Part shown: positions 42,838-52,731 of the stretch, one piece after another
Position numbering within the stretch: position 1 is the stretch's first letter
How the letters are laid out: every line of letters begins with the position of its first letter
Source: Variovorax atrisoli 110B
GTDB lineage: Bacteria; Pseudomonadota; Gammaproteobacteria; Burkholderiales; Burkholderiaceae_C
Direction of reading: 5' to 3'
Length of the DNA: 64,000 bases
Assembly (NCBI RefSeq): GCF_000382045.1
Contig: NZ_KB907450.1
Coordinates: 124,001 to 188,000, forward strand
Program-made: the position numbers and the translations under genes
Notes under the pieces: model-generated
The model's database searches: none
Told to the model about the DNA's origin: nothing
Seen by the model: the letters and a program-made list of their open reading frames with translations, nothing else

Positions 42838-44246
42838 GGGGCGATGGCGCTTTCGGGCAGGGCGGCTTCGAGGCGTTCGCTGGCGGCGACGCGCTCCAGG
42901 CCGGTGTCGCGCAGCCAGTCGAGCCAGCGCTGCGTGGCGTCGGCCCCGGGCGAGTCGGCCAGCCACAGGCGGCATTCGCCGCAGTGCGCCAGCAGCTCGC
43001 GAAGGAAGCGCTCGGTGCCGCGGTCGGGGCTCGAGGCTGCGTGGCAGACCATCAGCACGGTGCGCGGATGGATTCGGGCCAGTTGATCGAGCACGGCGCG
43101 CCGCGCGGGGGCGCTGCCGTCGATGCGCTGCGCCTGCGCTGCAATGGCCGCGGGCAGCGCGGCCGGCGGCCAGGGCATGTCGGGCGGCAGCTCGAAGCCG
43201 AGGACGAAGAGGGCGTCGTGCAGTTCCGAGGCCGGCAGGCCCGATGGCGTGGCGCTGCGCAGGCGGCCCGGGTCGGCATCGACGATGGCTGCCGGCGCCA
43301 TCGCGGCGAAGCGGGCCAGCAGCTTGCGGTAGTAGGGCTCGCGCCAGTCGGGCTGCAGCGCCTTGCGGCGGCTGTGCAGGATGGCGCCGCTCAAAAGGGT
43401 CAGCACCAGCCGGGGCAGAAAGCCGTAGACCAGGATGCAGCCGGTGAGCCACAGCGCCCAGGTGCGCTGCCCGGCCGCATTCACCGAGCCAGGGGAGCCG
43501 GGGGCGGCCATCACGGTCGCGGCATCGGGCACCGGAAAACCCAGCTTCGCCGGAGCCCAGCCGAGCGCCTGCACCGCATGCACGAAGAATTCCGGCTCCA
43601 GGATCGTCGTCTCCCAGCTCAGCGTGTAGCTGCGGAACGCGAGCGCGAAAAGCATCGCGGCCAGCACCACCGCGAAAGACAGCGACCAGATCCCGTGGCT
43701 CACGAGTCCGAAGGCCCAGGGCAGCAGCCTCGCGCGCGAGAGCAGCCCGGTGGCCGCGCGCACCAGAACCGGCGCCTGCCCGCGCTTGCCGCCGGCCACG
43801 CGTGCGGTGAGAGACAGCCAGATCCAGCCCAGCGAGGCGGTGCTGAAGGAACCCAGCGGCAGCCACAGCCCGGCGAGCCACAGCACGAGCGTCAGCGCAT
43901 GCAGGCCGAGCAGGCTTGCGAGCGCGACGATCACGTTGATGTGGCGCTCGCCCCCGCCGACCACGTTGCCCGCGAGCCCGAGGCCGGCGATGACGATCAG
44001 CGCCGAAAGGCCGATCAGCACCCAGGGCGCCCACTGCCGCGCACGCGCGAGTTCAGGCTGCAGGCCGATGCGTTCTCCGAGCAGCAGCGCGCGCTCGGTG
44101 ACCTGGCGGTGCGGATCTGTCGTGCGGGAGGCCGCGGTGCGCAGCGCCTGTGCATCGTCGAGCGGCCCGCTCTGCTCGGTCCATCGGATGGCCTCGGTGA
44201 TCACCGCGTCGGTAAAGGCGGGGTCGCGCAGCGCGGTGTTGGTCAA
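42834..44246 (-). CDS. DUF2868 membrane protein, partner of the GTPase
   Basis: 470 residues matching DUF2868. After an N-terminal soluble helix region (1-70), hydrophobic segments lie at about 72-95, 103-130, 180-205 and 270-290. A cytosolic C-terminal domain follows (about 300-470). In that domain the Asp/His/Cys residues do not form a motif I recognise. It overlaps the GTPase gene by four bases and is conserved beside it in proteobacteria. A role in membrane remodelling or stress has not been shown. Confidence 0.85.
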   Translation of the reverse strand: MTNTALRDPAFTDAVITEAIRWTEQSGPLDDAQALRTAASRTTDPHRQVTERALLLGERIGLQPELARARQWAPWVLIGLSALIVIAGLGLAGNVVGGGERHINVIVALASLLGLHALTLVLWLAGLWLPLGSFSTASLGWIWLSLTARVAGGKRGQAPVLVRAATGLLSRARLLPWAFGLVSHGIWSLSFAVVLAAMLFALAFRSYTLSWETTILEPEFFVHAVQALGWAPAKLGFPVPDAATVMAAPGSPGSVNAAGQRTWALWLTGCILVYGFLPRLVLTLLSGAILHSRRKALQPDWREPYYRKLLARFAAMAPAAIVDADPGRLRSATPSGLPASELHDALFVLGFELPPDMPWPPAALPAAIAAQAQRIDGSAPARRAVLDQLARIHPRTVLMVCHAASSPDRGTERFLRELLAHCGECRLWLADSPGADATQRWLDWLRDTGLERVAASERLEAALPESAIAP

Positions 44247-44388
44247 CAGGGTCCCTTTGAAGCCGATCTGTATCCGGATGAGTCGATGAGGCCCTGCGCA
44301 ACGGGCGCGACACGGTGGTCGAGCGGGGCGGGGCCGCGCAAATTATGCCCGGCGGGTTCCGGCGGATTCCCGCGAGGGCACGACGAAG

Positions 44389-44412
44389 AACGGGGCCGCG
44401 AACGGCCCCGTT
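44389..44412 (-). terminator. Hairpin terminator after the 24-residue peptide gene
   Basis: AACGGGGCCG and CGGCCCCGTT pair perfectly on the minus strand around TTCG. The following TTCTTCG is only a weak T-tract, so termination may be incomplete; the other strand offers just GTTTG. Confidence 0.6.
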
Positions 44413-44437
44413 TGAAGGGATGAGCAGGGCTCGTGGA

Positions 44438-44512
44438 TCAGCGCAGGCCGAAGAACGAAAGAACGGCAACGACCACCACGACCAGACCGACGATGTAGAT
44501 GATGGAATTCAC
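44438..44512 (-). CDS. 24-residue single-span membrane peptide
   Basis: GTG 44512, preceded by GGAGTAAT (a good ribosome site), begins a 24-residue frame that reads MNSIIYIVGLVVV and ends SFFGLR before TGA. It is almost wholly hydrophobic with five consecutive valines and two final basic or polar residues, a single transmembrane helix. A hairpin lies 26 bases after the stop. Similar tiny proteins seem common in Comamonadaceae, but I know no function. It is too short for ordinary ORF finders. Confidence 0.72.
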   Translation of the reverse strand: MNSIIYIVGLVVVVVAVLSFFGLR

Positions 44513-44630
44513 GCGATTACTCCTCAGTGTTGACGATGGCTTCAGCATCGCGCCGGTATCGCGGCGCCACTGTCGGCAGGGGGCGGCGGGTGGTGTAGGC
44601 GGGTGTGAAGCGCCGAGCCGGAGCGAGCCG

Positions 44631-45236
44631 TCAGGGTTGACGAGCGGGCCCGAGCGCGCGCTCCAGCAGCCACAGCATCGCGGTGCGGGTTTCCTCGGCG
44701 TCCGCGCCTGCGTCGATGGCCAGCGCGGCGCGGTCGAAGGCGGCCGAGAGCAGTGGGGTGAGCGCGTCGAGCGAGGCCTCGTCCCTGCCCACGCCGGCGC
44801 GCTCCAGGCCCTGGCGCAGCGACGCGGCCGAGGTGGTGTCGTCCAGCGCCATGATTTCTTCCATGCCGAGCACGGCGGGCCCGTCGATCAGCAGCAGCCG
44901 CGTCCGGCCCGGCGCCGTCATCGCGTTCAGGTAGGCCTTGCTGCCTTCGAGCAGCGCCTTGCGCGGCGAGAGCTGCTCGGGCGCGGCCGCCTCGATGTCG
45001 GCCGCCACGGCTTGGCTTTCGCGCTGCAGCACCTGGCGGAACAGGTCGCGCTTGTCCTCGAAGTGGTGGTACAGCGCCCCGCGCGTAATGCCCGCGGCCA
45101 CCGCGATTTCGGGCGTGGAGGTGTCGGCGTAGCCCTTGCCGACGAACAGGGCACGCGCCGCGTCCAGCAGGGCGAGGCGGGTGGTTTCCGTGCGCTCGCG
45201 GTTGGTCCTGACGGTCGCCGATGTGGTCTTGCTCAT
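44631..45236 (-). CDS. TetR-family repressor
   Basis: 201 residues. The TetR helix-turn-helix lies at about 20-65 (LLDAARALFVGKGYADTSTPEIAVAAGITRGALYHHFEDKRDLF). The C-terminal ligand domain is unassigned (LLLIDGPAVLGMEEIM resembles TetR_C_33). It is divergent from the VOC protein, with 55 bases between starts. Two matching palindromes fill this gap, the first beginning one base beyond its own start codon, so autorepression and control of the VOC gene are likely. Confidence 0.92.
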   Translation of the reverse strand: MSKTTSATVRTNRERTETTRLALLDAARALFVGKGYADTSTPEIAVAAGITRGALYHHFEDKRDLFRQVLQRESQAVAADIEAAAPEQLSPRKALLEGSKAYLNAMTAPGRTRLLLIDGPAVLGMEEIMALDDTTSAASLRQGLERAGVGRDEASLDALTPLLSAAFDRAALAIDAGADAEETRTAMLWLLERALGPARQP

Positions 45237-45257
45237 TTACATGCAGCCTGTCTGTAA
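45237..45257. promoter_or_regulatory. TetR operator 1
   Basis: A 21-base imperfect palindrome of the form TTACA-N11-TGTAA with inner CAG/CTG symmetry, directly in front of the tetR start codon. Its left half, TTACATGCAG, recurs exactly in operator 2. Confidence 0.7.
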
Positions 45258-45269
45258 GTTATATTCAAT

Positions 45270-45290
45270 TTACATGCAGTCTGTATGTTA
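45270..45290. promoter_or_regulatory. TetR operator 2
   Basis: The same 21-base pattern (TTACATGCAG then TCTGTATGTTA), 33 bases or about three helical turns from operator 1. It ends one base before ATG 45292 of the VOC gene. Confidence 0.7.
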
Positions 45291-45291
45291 A

Positions 45292-45735
45292 ATGAAAGGG
45301 CCCATCGTGAAAGTGACGAGCTACTACCCCGTTCTCATGACCGCCGACGTCGCGGCGACCGCGGATTTCTACAAGACGCACTTCGGCTTCATGCCGCTCT
45401 TCACGAGCGACTGGTACGTGCATCTGCAGATGGCGGATGAGCCCTCGGTGAACCTCGCCGTGCTCGACAGCCGCCACGAGACCATTCCCGCAGCCGCGCG
45501 CGGCCAGGTGGCAGGCGGCACGCTGCTGAACTTCGAGGTGGACGACCCCGACGCGGTGCACGACCGGCTGAAGGCCGCCGGCCTGCCGATCCTGCTGCCG
45601 CTGCGCGACGAGGCCTTCGGCCAGCGCCACTTCATCACGCGCGATCCGAACGGGGTGCTGATCGACATCATCAAGCCGATCCCGCCGAGCGGGGAGTTCG
45701 TCGCCCAATACGAGGCCGGTGCCTTGCCGGGCTAG
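45292..45735 (+). CDS. VOC-superfamily (glyoxalase/bleomycin-resistance-like) protein
   Basis: 147 residues from ATG 45292, or 142 from GTG 45307, which has AAAGG seven bases before it and gives the more usual [11 protein letters not shown] start. Two beta-alpha-beta-beta-beta units of the VOC fold: [15 protein letters not shown] and a later [13 protein letters not shown] with [11 protein letters not shown]. Candidate metal ligands are His/Glu in [13 protein letters not shown] and the C-terminal region. Likely a small-molecule modifying or binding protein under TetR control. Ligand unknown. Confidence 0.88.
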   Translation: MKGPIVKVTSYYPVLMTADVAATADFYKTHFGFMPLFTSDWYVHLQMADEPSVNLAVLDSRHETIPAAARGQVAGGTLLNFEVDDPDAVHDRLKAAGLPILLPLRDEAFGQRHFITRDPNGVLIDIIKPIPPSGEFVAQYEAGALPG

Positions 45736-45776
45736 GTTCTCCCCCAGGCTTCGCGCACTTCGTGTCGCTACGCCAA

Positions 45777-45828
45777 CCCCCTTCCGGGGGGCAACACCTG
45801 TGGCCCGGCAAAGCCGGTTCCACGGTGT
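45777..45828. repeat. Intergenic hairpin element (REP-like) between convergent genes
   Basis: First a small hairpin CCCCC-TTCC-GGGGG (45777-45790). Then a long interrupted one (45794-45828): ACACC, GTGG and CCGGC on the left pair with GCCGG, CCAC and GGTGT on the right around AAA. The two lack strong T-runs. The sequence style matches intergenic repeats frequent in Comamonadaceae genomes; the copy number cannot be judged here. It separates the VOC gene from the ABC transporter gene. Confidence 0.55.
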
Positions 45829-45845
45829 TTCGCGGAGAAGGCTCC

Positions 45846-47702
<1,857 letters not shown>

Positions 47703-47784
47703 GGGCGCAGTCTCCCGGAGAGCTCAGGACTTTAGCCGCGCATGCATGACCTTGCCCCGAAAAGGTGCGTTCTTCAGCAAGCGT

Positions 47785-48705
47785 TCAGCGGGCCGCGCGG
47801 CCTCCCTGGGCGGCCGCCGGCGGGCCCAGCCGCTCGCCCAGGAAGTCGATGAAGGTGCGCAGCTTGGGCGCCATGTACTGCCGGCTGGTGTAGACCGCGA
47901 AGAGCGTCACCGGCGTGGCCTCGAAGTCCGGCAGCAGCCTCAGCAGCCGGCCCTGCGCGATGTCCTCGTCGATCAGCCAGGTGGGCATGTAGGCGATGCC
48001 CATGTCCGCGCGCACCGCGTGCAGCGTGAGCGTGGTGTCGTCCGAGCGCATGGCCGGCGCCAGCCGCAGCGGAAACATCCGCCCGCCCGGGCCCCTGAGT
48101 GCGAGGTTGTCCAGGTTGACGTAGCTGGGCACGATGGCGCCGAGCTTCGCGAGGTCGGCCGGCACGGCGGGCACGCCGCCCATGCGCTCGAGATAGGAGG
48201 GGGTGCCGGCGAGGAAGAAGGGCACCTGGCACAGCGGGCGCGCGATCAGCGCGGGCGAGGGCTCCTGCGTGGCGCGCAATGCGAGGTCGTAGCCGTCGGC
48301 CGCGAGGTCGACCTTGCGGTTCTCCAGGTGCATGTCGACCAGCACTTCGGGGTATTTCTCGCGGTAGTCGGCCAGCACCCGGGCGAAGCGCGGCGTGGCG
48401 CACCACACGGGCGCGCTCACCTTGAGCAGGCCGCGCGGCACGTCGCTGGTCTGGCCGATGGCGGCCTCGGCCTCGTCGAGCAGGTCGAGCGCGCGGCGGC
48501 TCTGCTCGTACCAGGCGGTGCCGGCCTCGGTCAGGCTCAGGTGCCGGCTGGAGCGGTGCAGCAGCCGCGCGCCCAGCGACTTCTCCAGCTGCGCCACGTG
48601 CTTGCTCGCCATCGGCGGCGACATGCCCAGCCGTTCGGCCGCCGCCACGAAGCTGCCCGCCTCCACGACTTCGCGGAACACCCGCAGGCTGGTCATCCGG
48701 TCCAT
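47785..48705 (-). CDS. LysR-family regulator, divergent from the LigB dioxygenase
   Basis: 306 residues from ATG 48705, preceded by AAGGATGCG. Winged helix at 1-60 (TSLRVFREVVEAGSFVAAAERLGMSPPMASKHVAQLEKSLG), effector domain from about 90. It is of the CrgA-like LysR group that often regulates quinone or aromatic-responsive genes. A perfect 7-3-7 palindrome of LTTR type lies 61 bases before its start, close to the divergent dioxygenase gene, which is the probable target. Confidence 0.92.
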   Translation of the reverse strand: MDRMTSLRVFREVVEAGSFVAAAERLGMSPPMASKHVAQLEKSLGARLLHRSSRHLSLTEAGTAWYEQSRRALDLLDEAEAAIGQTSDVPRGLLKVSAPVWCATPRFARVLADYREKYPEVLVDMHLENRKVDLAADGYDLALRATQEPSPALIARPLCQVPFFLAGTPSYLERMGGVPAVPADLAKLGAIVPSYVNLDNLALRGPGGRMFPLRLAPAMRSDDTTLTLHAVRADMGIAYMPTWLIDEDIAQGRLLRLLPDFEATPVTLFAVYTSRQYMAPKLRTFIDFLGERLGPPAAAQGGRAAR

Positions 48706-48765
48706 GTGCGCATCCTTGTCGAAGATTTCCTGGCAGGAACTGATCCGATGCATCGTAGCCTGTCG

Positions 48766-48782
48766 ATTTCCTCCAAGGAAAT
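48766..48782. promoter_or_regulatory. LysR-type operator palindrome
   Basis: ATTTCCT-CCA-AGGAAAT, a perfect inverted repeat that contains the LysR consensus T-N11-A. It sits between the divergent LysR and dioxygenase genes, 41 bases before the TTG start of the latter, and covers the in-frame ATG 48781, which is therefore an unlikely start. Confidence 0.78.
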
Positions 48783-48822
48783 GTCTACAGTCGATCCAAC
48801 GCTTTCATCGAGGAGCATCGAC

Positions 48823-49650
48823 TTGACCCACGACAACACTTCCGCTTCGCCCCGCCTGCCCACCTACTTCATCTCCCACGGCGGCGGCCCCTGGCCCTGG
48901 ATGAAGAAGGAAATGGGCCCGACCTACGACCAGCTCGAGGCCTCGCTGGCCGACATGCCGCGCCAGATCGGCCGCACGCCCGCCGCCATCCTCATGGTCT
49001 CGGCGCATTGGGAGGCACCCGTCTTCACCGTGCAGGGCAGCGCGAAGCCGCCGATGATCTACGACTACGGCGGCTTTCCCCCGCACACCTACGAGGTGCA
49101 CTACGACTCGCCCGGCTCGCCCGAGCTGGCGCAGCGCGTGCAGTCGCTCATCGCCGCCGCCGGCCTGCCGGCGCAGATCGACCCCCAGCGCGGCTACGAC
49201 CACGGCATGTTCTCGCCGATGGCGGCCATCTATCCCAAGGCCGATGTGCCGGTGGTGCAGCTGTCGCTGCGCCGCGGCCTCGACCCCGCCGAGCACCTCG
49301 CGCTGGGCCGCGCGATCGCACCGCTGCGCGACGAGAACGTGCTGATCGTCGGCAGCGGGCTGAGCTACCACAACCTGCGCAACTTCGGTCCGCAGGCGCA
49401 CGGCGTGTCGAAGGCCTTCGACGACTGGCTCGACGCTGCCGTGGTAAAGAGCTCCCCCGGCGAGCGCAGCGCGCAGCTGCTGCAGTGGGATTCAGCTCCC
49501 GCGGCGCGCATGGCGCATCCGCGCGAGGAGCACCTGATTCCGCTGATGGTGGCCGTGGGCGCGGCCGAGGGCGAAGCCGGCGAGCGCGTCTATCACGAGG
49601 ACGCCTTCATGGGCGGGCTGGTGGTGTCGAGCTTCCGGTTCGGGGCCTGA
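48823..49650 (+). CDS. LigB-type extradiol dioxygenase (4,5-DOPA dioxygenase-like)
   Basis: 275 residues from TTG 48823, picked for GAGGAG seven bases before it. The family fold of zinc/iron extradiol enzymes: His19 in YFISHGGGPWPW, a second His in VSAHWEAP, and later histidines in YDHGMFSPM and SYHNLRNF. Bacterial relatives (YgiD/DodA) open the ring of catechols such as DOPA. The divergent LysR gene and palindrome suggest induction by an aromatic or quinone. The in-frame ATG 48781 would add 14 residues. Confidence 0.88.
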   Translation: MTHDNTSASPRLPTYFISHGGGPWPWMKKEMGPTYDQLEASLADMPRQIGRTPAAILMVSAHWEAPVFTVQGSAKPPMIYDYGGFPPHTYEVHYDSPGSPELAQRVQSLIAAAGLPAQIDPQRGYDHGMFSPMAAIYPKADVPVVQLSLRRGLDPAEHLALGRAIAPLRDENVLIVGSGLSYHNLRNFGPQAHGVSKAFDDWLDAAVVKSSPGERSAQLLQWDSAPAARMAHPREEHLIPLMVAVGAAEGEAGERVYHEDAFMGGLVVSSFRFGA

Positions 49651-49681
49651 CGCCAGAAATAAGAGACAAGGGGACGGGCGC

Positions 49682-51148
49682 TCAGCCGCGCCGAGCCCCG
49701 TCGGCGTCGACCAGCCCCACCCGCGTCTGCCGGCCCCAGGTGCCGCGCCCCGTCAGGAACGTCCACCAGCCCCACGCCGCACCCGTGTGCCGCAGGATCT
49801 GGAAGGTGAAGGGCTCGACCAGCGCGGCCGCGAAGGCCTGCGCGAATCCGACCTTGGCGGCCTCGCCGGCGGCGCCCAGCCAGCGGCGGTACAGGTGCAC
49901 CGACCACAGGTGGAAGACGAGGTCGAGCACGATCTTCGCGCCGATCACGCCGGCCACGGGCGCCAGCACGCCGAGGTTGCCGCGCACCAGGTACACCAGC
50001 AGCAGGCCGAACGCGGCCAGACCGTAGAGCGGCTGCAGCGTGTCGACGGCCTTCACCGGCAGCATTGCGACGCCGAGCCAGCCGTAGCGCCGGTCGCCGA
50101 CCATGGCGCGGTACCAGAACTGCGTCTGCAGGAAGCCGCCGAACCAGCGGCGGCGCTGGCGCAGGAAGGCGCCGGTGCTGCTCGGCGCGTCGGTGTGCGC
50201 CTGCGCGTCGCCGAGCACGCGCACCGTCCATGGCAGGCCATGGGCCTGGGCGTGGCGGTGCAGGCGGTGGATGAGTTCGTAGTCCTCGACCAGGCAGTCG
50301 GTGTCGAAGCCGCCCACCGCGCGCACGGCCTCGGTGCGAAAGCCCGCGAAGGCGCCCGAGATCAGCAGCAGGCCGTTGACGCGCATCCATGCGTAGCGCG
50401 AGAGGAAGTTGCGGATGTACTCGTAGGTCTGGAACCACTGGAAGCAGCGGCCGGCCAGCGTGCGGCTGCACACGGGCGTGATGACGCCGGTGGCGGCGAC
50501 GAGCTCCGGCTCCTGCGAGAACGCACGGCGCACGGCGCCGATGGCGCGGCTGTCGAGCAGGGTGTCGCCGTCGACCGTGAGCACGATGTCGGTGTCGATG
50601 CACAGGATGGCCGCGTTCAGCGCCACCGCCTTGCCGCCGTGCGGCAGCCGCAGCCAGCGCAGCGACGGATGCAGAGAGCTGGGAGCGCTCAGCTCGCCGA
50701 GTCCGGGAGCGACGAGGCCGTAGCGCGTGGTGAGCAGCTCGGCCGTGCCGTCGCTCGAGCCGTCGTCCGCGATCACGATGCGGTCGGGCAGGTCGGTCTG
50801 GGCGAGCAGGGCGGCCAGCGTCACCGGCAGCACGGCGGCCTCGTTGTGCGAGGCGACGATCACGCCCAGGGAGTCGCGCCGCGCGGCTGCCGCGGGCGAA
50901 GGCGCCGGCCGTGGCCGCAGGATCGGCAGCGTCATCCACGCGACGAACAGCAGCAGCACCGTGTCGTACAGCACGTAGGCCACGCCCACGGACCACGCCC
51001 CGACGTCGACGGCCTTGAACGCCATGGCGAAGAGCAGCACCCACAGCACAAGCACGCCCCCGTGGATGAGCCAGCTGCGCAGCGGCGTGGCGGGGGGAGA
51101 CAGGCGCGGCGACGCGGCCAGGAAGGCGCTTTGTAGAGGATCGTTCAA
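49682..51148 (-). CDS. Processive family-2 glycosyltransferase, membrane-bound
   Basis: 488 residues if TTG 51148 is the start; no Shine-Dalgarno is evident, so the start is doubtful. Two hydrophobic segments at about 25-70, a GT-A catalytic domain (VIVASHNEAAVLP, IADDGSSDG, VDGDT, acidic VEDYE) and the Q-x-x-R-W motif QRRRWF near residue 345, then three or four C-terminal membrane spans. This is the layout of PgaC, NodC and cellulose-type synthases that polymerise and export sugars. No accessory polysaccharide genes are adjacent. Confidence 0.87.
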   Translation of the reverse strand: MNDPLQSAFLAASPRLSPPATPLRSWLIHGGVLVLWVLLFAMAFKAVDVGAWSVGVAYVLYDTVLLLFVAWMTLPILRPRPAPSPAAAARRDSLGVIVASHNEAAVLPVTLAALLAQTDLPDRIVIADDGSSDGTAELLTTRYGLVAPGLGELSAPSSLHPSLRWLRLPHGGKAVALNAAILCIDTDIVLTVDGDTLLDSRAIGAVRRAFSQEPELVAATGVITPVCSRTLAGRCFQWFQTYEYIRNFLSRYAWMRVNGLLLISGAFAGFRTEAVRAVGGFDTDCLVEDYELIHRLHRHAQAHGLPWTVRVLGDAQAHTDAPSSTGAFLRQRRRWFGGFLQTQFWYRAMVGDRRYGWLGVAMLPVKAVDTLQPLYGLAAFGLLLVYLVRGNLGVLAPVAGVIGAKIVLDLVFHLWSVHLYRRWLGAAGEAAKVGFAQAFAAALVEPFTFQILRHTGAAWGWWTFLTGRGTWGRQTRVGLVDADGARRG

Positions 51149-51295
51149 GGAAAGTGGGCCAGGGCGGCTGTCGATCGGTCGGTCGGAGGTTCGTGATACG
51201 CAAATACTCGGCCTGCGGTTTCGAAAAGCCCGGGGAATGCCCGGACAATCGCACGCGCTTCCGACTGAGTCGGCACCCGCCCGAAAATTCCCCGC

Positions 51296-51856
51296 ATGCT
51301 CGCACAAACCCGCTACACCCGAACCGCGATCGCGCTGCACTGGCTGATCGCGGTCCTCATGATCATCAACATCGCGCTGATCCTGCTGGTCGACCGCTAT
51401 CCCGACGAGTGGGTGCGCCCGGCCGTCGACACCCACAAGTCCATAGGCATCACGGTGCTGGGCCTGGTCATCATGCGCATCCTCTGGCGCGCCACGCACA
51501 AGCCGCCGGCCATGCCGGGCTCCTACGGCGCCTTCGAGCGCTTCGCGGCCCACCTGGCGCACGGTGCGCTGTACGTGCTGATGATCCTGCTGCCGCTGTC
51601 GGGCTGGATGCACGACTCGGCCTGGAAGGACGCCGCCACGCACCCGATGCAGCTCTTCGGCCTGTTCGAATGGCCGCGCATCGGCTGGATCATGGCGATC
51701 GAGCCGACGGTGAAGGAGACCTGGCACACCGTGCTGGGCGGTGTGCACGAATGGGCCGGCTACGTGCTGTACGTGCTCGTCGGCCTGCACGTGCTGGCCG
51801 CGCTGAAGCACCAGTTCCTCGACGGCGAACGCGAACTGCAGAGGATGTGGCCTTGA
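51296..51856 (+). CDS. Cytochrome b561
   Basis: 186 residues, four membrane helices. Haem-ligand histidines expected for the b561 family are His15 (TAIALHWLIAVL), His47 (DTHKSIGI), and a C-terminal pair in LGGVHEWAGYVLYVLVGLHVLAALKHQF. It passes electrons between quinol and periplasmic acceptors. The stop codon overlaps the TTG start of the next gene (TTGA), which ties the two in one operon. It is divergent from the glycosyltransferase. Confidence 0.9.
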   Translation: MLAQTRYTRTAIALHWLIAVLMIINIALILLVDRYPDEWVRPAVDTHKSIGITVLGLVIMRILWRATHKPPAMPGSYGAFERFAAHLAHGALYVLMILLPLSGWMHDSAWKDAATHPMQLFGLFEWPRIGWIMAIEPTVKETWHTVLGGVHEWAGYVLYVLVGLHVLAALKHQFLDGERELQRMWP

Positions 51857-52692
51857 ACGCCGACCTCATCGCGCGCATCGACGCGCTCTCGACCCATCAC
51901 GACGCGGTGCACGAGGGCGTGCGCGTGCGCTGGCGCCGCTTCGGCTCGGACGCCAGCCGTCCGCCGCTGGTGCTGCTGCACGGCGGCCACGGCAGCTGGA
52001 TGCACTGGCTGCTCAATGCCGAGGCGCTCTCGGCCGGCCGCACGCTGTGGCTGCCCGACATGCCCGGCTTCAACGAATCGGACGCACCGCCGCGCGCGGC
52101 ACCCGGCGAAGACCCGCTGCGGCCGCTGCTCGCCGCGCTCGGCGGCACGCTCGACCAGCTCGTCGGCGCGGGCACCGTCATCGACCTCGGCGGCTTCTCC
52201 TTCGGGGGGCTCACGGCGGCGCGCTTCGGTGCCGGACGCGGGGCGGTCCGCCGCCTCGCGCTGATCGGCAGCGGCGGCCACGGCACGCTGCGGCGCATGA
52301 CGGCGCAGATGATCAACTGGCGCGCCGCCCCCGACCGCGAGGCCGAGCGCGCGGCGCTGCTGCACAACCTGGGGGCGCTGATGCTGCACGACGCCGCCGC
52401 CATCGACGAGCTGGCCTTCGCCATCCACGACGTCTCCTGCCATGGCACGCGCTTCCGCAGCAAGGAGGTGTCTCAGTCGGGCGGGCTGCAGCAGGCGCTG
52501 GCCACGATGGGTGTGCCGACGCTGCTGCTGTGGGGCGAGTTCGACGTCACGGCCGATCCGCGCCCGCTGGTGGCGCAGCTCGCTGCCGAAGGCCCGGGGC
52601 GCGAAGGCGTGGTGATCGACGGCGCGGGGCACTGGGCGCAGTACGAGCGCGCCGACGAGGTCAACGCGCGGCTCGTGGAGTTCTTTCGCTGA
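51853..52692 (+). CDS. Alpha/beta hydrolase
   Basis: 279 residues from TTG 51853, with GAGG about ten bases before it and a 4-base overlap with the b561 gene. Oxyanion block LVLLHGGHGSW, nucleophile Ser in GGFSFGGLTAARF, acid Asp in WGEFDVTADP and catalytic His in DGAGHWAQYE complete the triad. No signal peptide. The substrate is not evident; the group includes ring-cleavage C-C hydrolases and esterases. Confidence 0.87.
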   Translation: MNADLIARIDALSTHHDAVHEGVRVRWRRFGSDASRPPLVLLHGGHGSWMHWLLNAEALSAGRTLWLPDMPGFNESDAPPRAAPGEDPLRPLLAALGGTLDQLVGAGTVIDLGGFSFGGLTAARFGAGRGAVRRLALIGSGGHGTLRRMTAQMINWRAAPDREAERAALLHNLGALMLHDAAAIDELAFAIHDVSCHGTRFRSKEVSQSGGLQQALATMGVPTLLLWGEFDVTADPRPLVAQLAAEGPGREGVVIDGAGHWAQYERADEVNARLVEFFR

Positions 52693-52731
52693 GCCTCGCT
52701 GCGGCCGCGATGGCGGCTGCCATTGAAGCTG

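Noticed and set aside
48781..48822. ATG 48781 as start of the LigB dioxygenase
   Set aside because: It lies within the LysR palindrome and has no properly spaced ribosome site; TTG 48823 does.
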